From Agrostemma githago (taxonomy: Eukaryota > Streptophyta > Magnoliopsida > Caryophyllales > Caryophyllaceae): a stretch of 64,000 nucleotides of DNA. A program made the translations under genes and the position numbers. Under the pieces are notes generated by a model, which worked only from the letters and a program-made list of their open reading frames with translations, had not been told where the DNA came from and ran no database searches. This document shows, in pieces, positions 24,440-34,348 of this stretch (the first letter of the stretch is position 1; the number at the start of each line of letters is the position of its first letter). The stretch covers positions 27,782,474 to 27,846,473 of the forward strand of contig OY288242.1 of assembly GCA_958450325.1 (NCBI GenBank), written 5' to 3'.

Positions 24440-24792
24440 GCAAGCGTCTACTCCCCGCACCCCCTCCCCCCTTTTTATTCCTCTAAAGGCAACACAACAC
24501 CTCGGCACTTCAAAGGCTTTTGCCATTGTTGAGGTGAGGGAGGTTGAATGCAGACGATCTTACCTTTGTTATTGAAACACGAACACACTGTTTCTGATGA
24601 TTATAATGAAAATTGCATCACAATTCACATTGATGGACTCTGCTTCACAATAAAAAGAAAGCCATGTCTTTATACACCGTATTGAAATCCAATGAGTAGT
24701 AAGTCATTTGCTACACCGGAAATGGAGACATAGATTGCCCTAGATGCATCTACCACACTATGTCATGATTCTGCTTGCCCTCTCATTTTCAG
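24440..24792 (+). other. Formin intron with a GC donor
   Basis: Only a GC-AG intron joins the flanking FH2 codons correctly. The donor reads GAAGAG|GCAAGC and the acceptor TTTTCAG|ATC. GC donors followed by AAGT are the commonest non-GT class; here the last base differs. A GT donor mutated after the gene was inactivated is equally possible. Confidence 0.65.
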
Positions 24793-24919
24793 ATCAGAAC
24801 TTCAGCAAAATTGAAAAGAGTCATGCAAACAATTCTTTCTTTGGGCAATGCCTTGAACCAAGGGACTGTCCGAGGTACTGGACTCTTTTGTATTGCCATT
24901 TAGGATAAGAGCTGCTTGT

Positions 24920-25765
24920 CATGGCCGGTCCGGACAATTTTGAGGCCCTTGGCAAAAAAAAAAAAATGGGCCCCGTTAATAAAATTGTACAAATAATTTT
25001 ATCAACTCCTCGACCAATTTTTTCTTTTCCCTTTCTCCCTTCCAAGTAGATTGTACGGAGTATTTTTTGGGTATTATTTTTATTCTACGAAATGCGAACT
25101 TAATCGCATTACAATATAGGGAAGAGAGGATTTGAACCTGTTACCTATCGTAGTATTTTTTTTAGGCATTGTCAATACAATAAGGTGCCAAACAAATCAA
25201 CACTAAAACACAATTACGAATAAAAACAAAGTTACACAAAAAATATCATAATCAAACTCGGAAAATTCATACTTTCATAATTAAATCTCAAATACAATTC
25301 ACAACTTATAGACTCAATAGGAGAAAAGTACAGAAATTCAAGTTTAAAAATTTCAACTACTAGCCTATTGGATAAAAAAATGATAAAATTTGAATAAAAA
25401 AAAGAAGATTAAGAATATCTTATTATCTTAAAGAACCTATCAACTCTTCTAAATTCCAATTTTGAAGGATCGACTATCTTCATTTAATAATTTTATAGAA
25501 ATACAAATGTAAACAAGAGTTTAATTTGGGAAAATCAAATATGAATTAATAGTTTAATTTGGGGAATGAAAATGCCATTTGATTTGATTGGAGAGAGAAG
25601 GTGGGTAAGGAAATACTGCATTTCCTTCTCTTATTAATCACTAATTTGCAGTTGTGGACTAGTAGTAATGTATTACGCAGTTATTTTTTTCCCTCTTCAA
25701 TGGGCCCCCATCAGAGCTGGGCCCATGGCCTCCGCCCCACCAAACACCCCCTAGGGTCGGGCCTG
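24920..25765. mobile_element. Second non-autonomous hAT-like element, in a formin intron
   Basis: The element is 846 bp, with a perfect 8-bp duplication CTGCTTGT at 24912-24919 and 25766-25773. The ends are CATGGCCGGTCC and, read inward from the right, CAGGCCCGACCC. There is no transposase frame. Removing it with one TSD copy leaves an ordinary intron of about 120 bases between 24875 and 25849. Its GGGCCCC-rich ends resemble those of the hAT at 23634, so the two may belong to related families. Confidence 0.85.
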
Positions 25766-25886
25766 CTGCTTGTCTTTCCATCCTAAATGGTTCCACGTCA
25801 TGTAATTCATCTTTCTTAAATTTATTCAAATAACTTGACATTCCTGTAGGCTATGCTGTTGGATTCCGACTGGATAGCCTTCTTAA

Positions 25887-26966
25887 GAGCATGTACATTG
25901 GTGGTGTTGGGCGAGAACGAGAAAGTTGAAAGAAGCAAAATAATATTAAAAAAATAAAGTGATGGTTGATTGTGCAAGAGAGAGAGGGCGAGTTACTCGA
26001 CTGTGCGAGAATGAGAGAAGAATGCAGTCCTGCCAATTCTGCAGGATTCTTACCTTCTTTTTTAATTTTTTTTTATTAAAATATTAATTTTCATATAAAA
26101 CAAAAAATGCGTACGTATTTAATTGTGACACGTTGTTTATAATTATAACTGTGATTAGTATAGTTAGTTTTTGATTAGTTAAAATTAGTTAATTAATCAG
26201 GACTAATATGAATATATATCATTTATTTACGGGTTTTAACCAGACACGTTGTACGGGTTGCCACTAGAGTTGTTAAAATAGCTTACCCGACCCGACAAAC
26301 TGATTTGACTCACCTTAAAACCGCCTTGACAGAGCGTAATAAAATTTAGCGACCCTAAATTGACCCAACTTCACTCGCTTGTGACCCATTAGACGATATA
26401 ACCCGATGACTAGCTAACCAAACTAGACATAACCCGACCCGAGTGACCCAATTACTACTGATTTTATGTTAAATTGTTAGAACTAATTGTATAATTACCT
26501 CTTAATTAAGGTTTTTTATATTAGTAATAAAATTTGCTTTTATATTTACTCTCAAAGTTATTTTAAAATAAGTAATTCAATTTCATAAGCGATGATTGGC
26601 AAAAAAATGAAGTGATTCGAAGAATTTAAAAAAAAAAACTCAATTTACTTTCAAATAAAAAGTGAATTTTTTTTCCAATTTTAATATATTTAACAAACCC
26701 GATACTAACCCATAAATTTAAAGTTAATAATAGTTACTTTTAAATAAATGTTAATTGATGAATTATTGAGGTGGATAGTGGGAAATAAAAAAAGTAAGAG
26801 AGAGAATGATAAATGAATTCTTGTTGATGTAGGATGTTTTTTTGTGAAAATGTAAGAGTGAGTGGAAAGCTGAGGTGGAGGTTGAGTAGGATAGAGAAAA
26901 GGTGAAAAAGTGGAGGATGAGAATTAGATGATGAGAATTAGATGATTCTTTCTAATGTACATGGTC
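25887..26966. mobile_element. PIF/Harbinger-like non-autonomous element splitting a formin exon
   Basis: The element is 1,080 bp, flanked by TAA at 25884-25886 and 26967-26969. The inverted ends are GAGCATGTACATTGG and GACCATGTACATTAG (13 of 15 match). A 3-bp TAA/TTA target and GRSCATGTACA-type ends fit PIF/Harbinger. The interior is AT-rich without a transposase. It sits between the codons for DSLL and KLTDTR of the FH2 domain. Confidence 0.85.
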
Positions 26967-27279
26967 TAAACTCACAGATACTCGTGCCCGGAAGAACAAA
27001 AAGACTCTCATGCATTATCTGTGCAAGGTAAAGTGCTTCATGATATTTGTAACTGAAGTACACAACTTACAGACTCATGACATTACTCTACAGTCTACAC
27101 AGAAATACACCCTTTAGTCATTCGGATTTACTACATTTTTATGTTGTACAAGTTTTAAGAAAGAAGAAGTGGTGGGAAGGGTTTGTATGTCTAGTGAATG
27201 GAAAGCATGAGTAGTTGAAAGCTGATGAACCTTGGAACTAATGTGGACTTTTGAGCGGAATCTTGTGTTTTTATATCGT

Positions 27280-27288
27280 CAAATTTTA
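27280..27288. repeat. Left 9-bp TSD of the MULE (CAAATTTTA)
   Basis: CAAATTTTA occurs here and at 52874-52882, on either side of the MULE ends. Nine bases is the diagnostic Mutator duplication length, and the match is perfect over 25.6 kb. Confidence 0.92.
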
Positions 27289-27660
27289 GAACTCGTTATC
27301 GTTTTGGTGCTATTTGCGAAAGTTTTTTCACTTTTAGTGGTTGTTTGAAAGTATTTATGCGGAATGGTTCCACGTCATCGTTTTTTTTTTTTAAAGTTGC
27401 AGGACTGTACCGCTGTGGAGGACAGCGGTATACACCTGCAACGAAATCACCCAAGCAACCCCACAGATCAGAAGCTACTGATCTTTGGGGATAATTTTGA
27501 GAAAATTAGTACAGGTTTATACCGTTGTCCCCCACAACGGTATAAACCGGTAATAAAATCACCCAAAACCCCCATAAATCAGTGGCTACTGATATGTGGG
27601 CGTTATTTTTTTTAAAATACTTGCAGTTTCATACCGCTGTCCCCCACAGCGGTATGCTAC
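27289..27660. repeat. Left terminal inverted repeat of the MULE with hairpin boxes
   Basis: The repeat matches the complement of about 52480-52873 nearly base for base, apart from a roughly 65-bp segment present only here (about 27484-27548). It contains three hairpins of the form TACCGCTGT (N5) ACAGCGGTA: two around 27411-27433 and 27631-27653, and a TACCGTTGT/ACAACGGTA variant at about 27520-27542. Confidence 0.9.
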
Positions 27661-27695
27661 TGTAGCACGTAATAATACCCGACTCACCCTTCAAT

Positions 27696-27700
27696 CATTC
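27696..27700. repeat. Left target-site duplication CATTC of Tat element B
   Basis: CATTC precedes the left LTR at 27701 and recurs at 50217-50221 after the right LTR. The perfect duplication shows that B integrated as a unit into the MULE. Confidence 0.94.
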
Positions 27701-28478
27701 TGTGGACATGACATAGGTCCACCCCGACGCGGGTTTGGGGAGACGAATGAATCTCCATATGAGATGGGTCGAATTGAAATTTAAATCAAAGTGGAGTCGC
27801 CACCGAAATTTGTGGGAGTTCAGGCCCGTTCGAACCCACTCTATGTCGTAGTGGGCCATGCACAAAGTATGGCCCATTTCCGATGTCAGAGTTTATTGGG
27901 CTCGTCCCTTTGCATTTGATACCGATACCGACATTATCGGATACCGTGTATTGAATGACTCTCGTGCGCCAACGGTTTCGGGCATCCGGAAACCGAGGTT
28001 CTGAGTAAGGGGTGAGGGTACGTGTTGGGAAGTTCACAAAGAACACCCAACCCCGCCCGCACATTAGTGGCCTCTACTAAGATATCGATTGACTCTCTAA
28101 AACGCGCGTTAGTAGAACGGTAAAATGATATGCAAACAGTGTTTTGCCGAAACATGTGAATAATCGAAGGGGTTGCTAAGTCGATTTAATGCATCTAATA
28201 CTAACGTCAAAGTTATATTTAGTATGCGGGTTCATTTTAGTATAATAAAATAAACAATAAAAAATAAATCGACAAAAGAACAAACGGTTAGTAATGGTAT
28301 AACGATAACAACGGTTTGCACGAAATATAAGATGCTATAGAATAATGTAAATATGATGCATGGTTTTGGAAAAGTAGTAAATCACGTGATAGACTTGACA
28401 CGTGTTGACCGAAGTCATAAAAGACGTTATCGAAATTAAAGAATTGCTATAGGACTCACGGTTTTAACGTGATAAGGC

Positions 28479-28700
28479 CACTCGATCGAGTCATTGATGG
28501 ACTCGACCCAGTGGTCCTCGGAAGAAACTTTTGTCCCGTATTTTAGACGCCACTCGATCGAGTTATTGGAGAACTCGACCGAGTGTGCTCCCACTCGATC
28601 GAGTCATTGCGAGACCCGACCAAGTGGTGTTAAACAAAAACCCTTTGCCTCGGTTTTTGGGGTGCCACTCGATCGAGTGGGCTAGGCACTCGATCAAGTG
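28479..28700. promoter_or_regulatory. Cluster of CACTCGATCGAGTG palindromes, LTR of element B
   Basis: Copies lie at 28479-28491, 28551-28563, 28592-28604 and 28666-28679, with one-mismatch forms near 28573 and 28687. Spacing is irregular, 30-75 bases. The right LTR keeps the same series at 48440-48662. On the element's strand this cluster lies far downstream of the TATA box, in the R/U5 part. Confidence 0.7.
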
Positions 28701-29498
28701 CCCCCTGTACGAACTAGGGTTCGCTTCGCAATTTATTGTTGATTGCAAGATTGCTTTTCGATTTTGAAAAATTGATGACTTCATTGAATCGGACATAAAT
28801 ATTGTATGATTTATGCCCGACTCAGACTTTGATACTCATCGTATCCGATATTCGATTATTGAATCGATATCGAATATCAGAGCGAAACTTAAAAAAAAGA
28901 TGCTATAAGTCGTTTAAATTAAACTAAAACGGTATAGATTTTCTCCGCCTTTATAGTGTCGTATTAATTCTATCGAATTGGGTGACAACTATTTTAGCAT
29001 CAACGAGAATCGTATTAGTTTGATTTATTGACTAATCGTTTAAATTCGACATCCAACTATTGAGTTGGTATCGAATCTAATAGATTGACGCTTAAATTAA
29101 AGACTTAATTTGATTCCCTCCGCATCCCGACATCATAATAAATCCTTGCGGATTGTATGATGTCGGATCCGCATCAACGGGTTTCGACCTTATTAAAAAA
29201 AAGGTTTTATTGAAAATAATTAAAAAACGATGAATATGCAACGATACTAATGAAATAAGAAAATTATAATTGATGTTAACTCGCCTCAACAATCAAGCGA
29301 TCGGGGTGTCGGGATAAGCGACCGGCAACGTTGGGTGGAATGCCCTCGTATATTCGGATTTTCTTATCCCGTCATCACTCACGCTCGACACGAATTGACG
29401 AGTATTTTAATGTCTTATACTAGAGGTTATTATTGATATTATAGATGCGATGATAGAATAAGAAAAAAAAACGGGGAAAAAAAGAAGATGAAGATGAC

Positions 29499-29501
<3 letters not shown>

Positions 29502-29523
<22 letters not shown>
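29502..29523. repeat. (GA)n microsatellite in the LTR of element B
   Basis: A pure GA run of about 22 bases. The right LTR has only a short version near 49459-49470, so the run has changed in length since insertion. Confidence 0.85.
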
Positions 29524-29529
<6 letters not shown>

Positions 29530-29661
29530 AGAAAAGGGAACAGGGTTTTGCACCCTCAACCTACATGTTCTTGTCTCGGATAGGACTCGCTTGATTGTGT
29601 CTTAGGCACGGGAGTTCGAGGTTTACGTAGGTTAAGTTGTGGTGGTTTAGGGTTTGCCTCC

Positions 29662-31144
29662 TGACGGATGGGATTTGTCGCGAATCCCGCCACCAAATAA
29701 TTAACCGGCAAAACCTAACTAGGGTAGCTAGGGTAAGTCGGGTCGAATCCACGGGGACGGTGATGTATAGCCTAGACTAGGTCGGCCCAAATACTAGACT
29801 AAGTCAACGAGCTAAGCTAGAGAATGATAAGAAGGGGGGAAAGGCTAGACTATGACTAAGAAGAAAAACTAAGGAAAACGGGCTAGGATTAGGTCGGGGT
29901 CAAAGGGGTAACGGAATGGTCAAGGAAGAGCTAGAGTGAAGGAGGTAGTAGGGTGATCTAGGTTGGTCCGGGCTCTCGCAACTTAGACCGACCTAGAGGT
30001 TCCTCATGGAACCCATCCGGCGACACACATGACAAAGAAAGACAAGAAAAACAAGCATTCCAACCTACTTAGTCATTCAAGCATTTCAACAAACATGTAA
30101 TATGCATCAACCAAGAGGAAACCCAAATCTTCCACCAATTCCTCCAACAAACCCTTAATCATCCAATTAACACCCTAATCACCCTACTAACCCTAGCAAG
30201 AACACTACTCTAACATTATCAAACTACAACTAACATAAACAAGAGGAAACAACACAAACATCAAAACACACATAATGAAACTACCAAATATGATGAACAA
30301 AACAATAAACAATAACTAAAGATTGAAACTTGAATTAAACAAACAAGATAAAGAGTAAAATGAAGAAAGGATTATACCATACTAGTGAAGGAGAAAGATT
30401 GAAACTTGCATTAATGAAGAAGACCCAAAACAAACCACCAAGGTTGTCAATCTTGGATGGATCTTGAAGAATTCTCTTAATACAAGTACTAAACTAGGAT
30501 TAAGAACTAATTACCGACTAATCTACTCTAATCTAATCTAATCTAACCTAAAGTAGTCTAGGGTTTAATGGGAAGTGCAGAACATAAGCTAAGATTCACA
30601 AGGGAAGAGTATATATAGGGTTACAAATGGAAAGGAGAAGAAAGAAAACAAGGCGGAGCTGCAGCAGGACTTTCCCGATCGGGAAGGGAAATCCCGATCG
30701 GGAAACTTCAACTTTCCCGATCGGGAATTCTTGGACCCGGTCGGGAATGCTTGTCAGTAGGCGTCTTCTTTGTGCACCTCATCCCGATCGGGTTTGAGGC
30801 CTTCCCGATCGGGATGGGGTCTTGTAGGCCTCCAATATGAACTTTTTGGTCCCTCCTTGCTTCTCATGGGCTTCCCATCGATTCTCGGGTCTCGGAGGCT
30901 CGGGATTGGGTCCCAAGGTCTCGGGGTCGATTCCAAGGCATCGAATCATCGTTCCTTTACTCCGTTGGCTCCAAAATGTGTATGTATAGAGTCGGAATCG
31001 CTCCAACTCTTCCAAATCGGTCTCGGGAACCTGAAACGAACTAAAGGAAGCATAAGAAGCCCCTAAACCGCTCCCAAGGAGCGATTCTACAAGGAAAATG
31101 GGACCAAAACACTACAAAATAGGCACTACAAACCACACTTATCA
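29662..31144 (-). repeat. 3' LTR of the Athila-like element
   Basis: The LTR is 1,483 bp, starting TGATAAGTGTGG and ending ATCCGTCA on the reverse strand. It holds a TATA box (30610-30617) and TTCCCGATCGGGAA palindromes at 30672-30820. It matches 35780-37274 with few changes and a small indel near 37005-37020. Confidence 0.93.
30672..30822. promoter_or_regulatory. TTCCCGATCGGGAA palindrome cluster in the Athila-like 3' LTR
   Basis: Perfect 14-bp copies lie at 30672-30685 and 30714-30727. Shorter or variant copies (TCCCGATCGGGA, CCCGGTCGGG) lie near 30692, 30736, 30782 and 30812. On the element's strand they lie 55-210 bases upstream of the TATA box. Confidence 0.7.
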
Positions 31145-31158
31145 ACTCCCCCACACTT
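31145..31158 (-). other. Polypurine tract of the Athila-like element
   Basis: The reverse strand reads AAGTGTGGGGGAGT immediately before the 3' LTR start TGATAAG. This is the typical Athila tract and fixes the reverse orientation. Confidence 0.88.
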
Positions 31159-34100
31159 AACCTTTACTCGCCCTCGAGTAAGCACATACTAACTACTATA
31201 CTAGCCGAATGGGTATTAGCGCACCCTACGCCCTTTCAACTCACGCGAGTGCACTTAGAGGAAAAGTGCAATCCGCAAGGCAAGTCGGGTCTTGCGACAA
31301 AACTGTGGATGCAACCGGACACAAAACACATAAACAAACAAACACACAAACAAACAAACACATAATCGGTTGCACCCAAAGAAAAAACAAATCCGCTTCC
31401 CTCTAAAAGCGGTGAAAGAAGCACCGGTTTAGGACTCGAGGTAAGTGACAACGTTCCCAAGCTAGCAATACAAACCGAGGTGGACTAAACCCTAATAGTA
31501 TGACGATAAAGCAACAAAAACGTTGGTAACTTACCTAGGTCCTCCTAACTTTCTAAAAACGTACTACGGGACGATCGGCGGAGTGGGAAGTGATGATCCA
31601 CGGTGTTAGTCGACACTGTAGGTAAGTGAGACCCCGCCCCCTTTAGCGTGAGCCAAGAGGGTCATCCCGTGTCCAAAACCGCCTAACTAGTCCAAGTAAA
31701 AAGGTGGAAAAACATGCAAAATGAGGGAAGACCGACCATTACCGCTATCATCCTTCCTAGGGACTCGGTCCTTTGGTAGGCTCTTCACGGTAATAGTCGG
31801 TAAAAGGCTTATTTTGTGAGGTGTGAGATTATTTTTGTGAATCGGGTTTTCTTTTTGGCATTTTTATTTCTTTTGCATTTTTGCTCGTTTGTTGCCATGC
31901 CATTCTTTTTCTTCTTTTCTATTTTCTTTTTGGCTTTTGTGCCTTTTCTTTTTCTTCATTCTTTTCTTTCTTTCATTTTCTTTCATTTTCTTTTCTTTGC
32001 CCTTTTTGGCAATATTTGGCCTTTTGGCATTTCTTATTGCAACAAGAAAGATGACTTCAACAATTTGCAATTTTATTGTGTGGAAATGTGTAGGAGGTAG
32101 GGTAATGGGTATGTCGGGGTTTCGCATCCCCTTTCAAACCCACAAAAAGGTGGAGAACTTGGACTAATCAAACGATCTTAGACACGGTCACCTAAGGGAC
32201 GGGACTCGGCAACCAAGGCCTTTTCACACCGTGGGTGGTCATAATGGTCAAAATGCAAATCCCGTAGTAAATCCCTAGTAAGCTAGGTGGTCAAGGTAAA
32301 GGACCAACGAAGTCATTGATTTAGGGTCATTCTACTAGACTAAAGTCCAAGACTCGATCTATACTACTAGAAAGGGAAAGTAAACACTCTCACACTAGCC
32401 TCTAAACCGGGTTTTCGAAAACGGTTTACACACAAGACACACAACAAAACATAAAACAAAGACTCAACGAAAACGAAATAAAAAGAAGCAAAAGCGACAA
32501 AACAAAAACAAAGTAAAACAAACACATACATAACACAAACACCACCCCTAGCTTCCAAACAAAGCACCAAATAACCCACAAACTTTACAAAGCTCCTCCC
32601 GAGCACACAACATCACAATCTCCTCCAAAATCCGCAAGAGATAAAGAAGAAAAAGGGATAAGATGTTATCGGTAGTCTTGAAAGCTCTCCAAAGCTAGCG
32701 GTGATCTAAGCAACCTATAAGAAAAGAGGAGGCAAAACACACACAATACAACAAATACACGACACAAAGACACAAAAGGAAAACACACAAAAGGAAAATC
32801 TTTTTGATTTTTGTGAAAAAATTTCAAAATTTTAGGGTTTTTAAAGATTTTTCGAAAAACTACAAAAATAAAGCTAACTATGCTAGAATAACACTCCCCC
32901 CACACTTAAACCGAGCCATGTCCTCATGCTCGATCGTAGTGTGCGGAGAGACAAAAGAAAAAGAAAAGAAACTACGAAAATAAAGCTAAAAATCAAAAAT
33001 AAAGTGGAGAAAATGGTAGAAGGCGTCCGGCCGGGGTATAGTCAAGTCACCATGGGCCGAGACAAGAAAAGATATGGAAGGGGGAAGAAAATAAAAAGAA
33101 GGAAATAAAAGGAAATGGGGAAATGGGAGGGGAGGAATAGGTGTAATCACGTCACCTAGCCCGGATTCCGCCTAAATCCGACTAAATCCAACAAAAGGGT
33201 GAAAAACTTGTAAAATTTGGATTTTGAAAATGACTCTCGATGTAGTCACATCATCGAGAATAGGGAGCAACCAAAACCAAGGCCTCGAAGGCCACCATGA
33301 CAAAGGGGAAGGGGAGAAACAAGGGGAAAACAAGCAATAAAAAACGGAAAAGAAAGGATAGTTGCCATACCGACCGGTTAGCAACTCACTCTCTCCATCG
33401 TCTCAATGATCAATATAGGTACTTGCTTGTTGTCGTCATTGTCATCCTTCTTCAAGCTTGATAGAACGGAAGTAATGGTGCCAGGGGGTGGGATTTGATG
33501 TGAACATCGGTCTAAAGTAGATAGAAGATGAAGTGAGGATATGAAAATGAAGTATGTGGGTGGTATGATATGAGCAAGGAAGGTAGGGAGGTTGGGTGGG
33601 GGTATACAATGGTTGGGTGGGCTTGAATGTCGAAGAAGAGGCACCAAAAAGGAGTAGGGGATCATCCCGGTCGGGATGGGTGATCCCGGTCGGGATGACA
33701 TACCCGTCCCGGTCGGGAAGCCTCCTTCCCGATCGGGATGACACTCCAGTGAACTCGATTTTTGGCACCCTCATCCCGATCGGGACGGCCCCATCCCGGT
33801 CGGGACGACACACCCTTCCCGGTCGGGAAGGGTCTTCATGACTCCCATGACCCCAAAAACCGACTCCCTTACTCACGATCCAAGCTCTATCACTAACCAT
33901 TCCCTTCTAGGAGTCATCTTCACTTCACTTATCACAATAAACTCAAAGTACACATCAAATTCACTCCCTCACATCGCTCATCAAAATGCCAAATCAATTA
34001 CAAGAATATCACAAAACTAACAAAATCAAGAGATAAAACACACAAATACAAGCACAAGTACTCTAAAGAAGAGAGGAGAATATACAACATGATGGTTCTT

Positions 34101-34348
34101 TTAGGAACTCCGTCAAACCTAGGATGGTGGACTCTTCTTCAACCGTAGCCCTCAAGGGCGTGGAGGAGCAAGTCGAACGCGCTACCGACATCATAATGTA
34201 GGCCCAAGAAGCGCTCGAGCCTAGCCAACCTCCACGGCCTCCAAGGAGGAGGCAAGAAGTAGGAATCAAAAGACCCATCGTCATCATTCATGTCATCTCC
34301 GGGGTCTATCCATCCCACGAGCTTCACTGACCTCTTTCTCCCTAGGCA
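31159..34348 (-). other. Non-coding interior of the Athila-like element
   Basis: No recognisable protein is encoded in this 3.2 kb. It contains a strongly T-rich, TTTCTTT-type stretch (31840-32010), A-rich reverse-strand counterparts (32900-33110), and a second cluster of CCCGRTCGGG palindromes at 33661-33835. Short frames are low-complexity. Confidence 0.6.
33661..33835. promoter_or_regulatory. Internal array of CCCGRTCGGG palindromes, Athila-like element
   Basis: At least seven copies of CCCGATCGGG or CCCGGTCGGG occur in about 175 bases, with AT or AC flanks that often extend the palindrome. They repeat the motif of this element's LTR, but inside the body, about 500 bases beyond the end of the 391-codon frame. 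Confidence 0.7.

Larger units (their letters stand above)
21473..27027 (+). pseudogene. Class II formin gene, FH2-domain exons (5' group), broken by transposons
   Basis: These exons encode successive pieces of the actin-nucleating FH2 domain of a plant class II formin. They are 21473-21516 (GDKEKLGKCEQ); 23418-23498 (FFLELMKVPRV, KLRVF); 23585-23633 plus 24438-24439 (DLRKNLQTVNS); 24793-24874 (LKRVMQTILSLGNALNQG); and 25850-25886 plus 26970-27027 (VGFRLDSLL, LTDTRAR, TLMHYLCK). Phases join correctly across all of them. Formins nucleate and elongate actin at the plasma membrane or cell plate. The first exon is cut on its left by a copia-like LTR at 21472. The third is split by a hAT element and the fifth by a Harbinger-like element. 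One intron (24440-24792) uses a GC donor. The gene continues at 53245. Unless the exon insertions are absent from other alleles, this locus cannot make normal formin. Confidence 0.88.
27701..29661 (-). repeat. 3' LTR of Tat element B, segment left of the Athila insertion
   Basis: This matches 47652-49605 in the right LTR. Together with 37280-37891 it rebuilds a 2,573-bp LTR, against 2,565 bp for the right copy. It contains four to five CACTCGATCGAGT palindromes between 28479 and 28700 and a (GA)n run near 29502-29523. Confidence 0.93.

Noticed and set aside
28494..28767. Overlapping frames with repeated LDRV, SIEW and ARHSIEC-like peptides in the LTRs of element B
   Set aside because: They are translations of the CACTCGATCGAGTG palindromes in several frames, not conserved proteins.
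30754..31066. Frames of 60-98 codons in the Athila-like LTRs, duplicated at 36826-37196
   Set aside because: Their duplication reflects the LTR pair, the frames differ between the copies by a small indel, and they overlap in both strands.
31816..32167. Phe/Leu-rich frames resembling membrane segments in the Athila-like element
   Set aside because: They are translations of a TTTCTTT-type low-complexity tract in overlapping frames, and the reverse strand gives the matching Lys/Glu-rich frame.
33442..33900. Reverse 152-codon frame in the Athila-like element
   Set aside because: Its repeated RPDRDG and IPTG peptides come from the CCCGRTCGGG palindromes; no conserved domain is visible.
34063..34327. 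Second small reverse gene after the 391-codon frame
   Set aside because: Two overlapping frames compete and neither shows a domain or a start context; the sequence is probably the 3' part of the same transcript.
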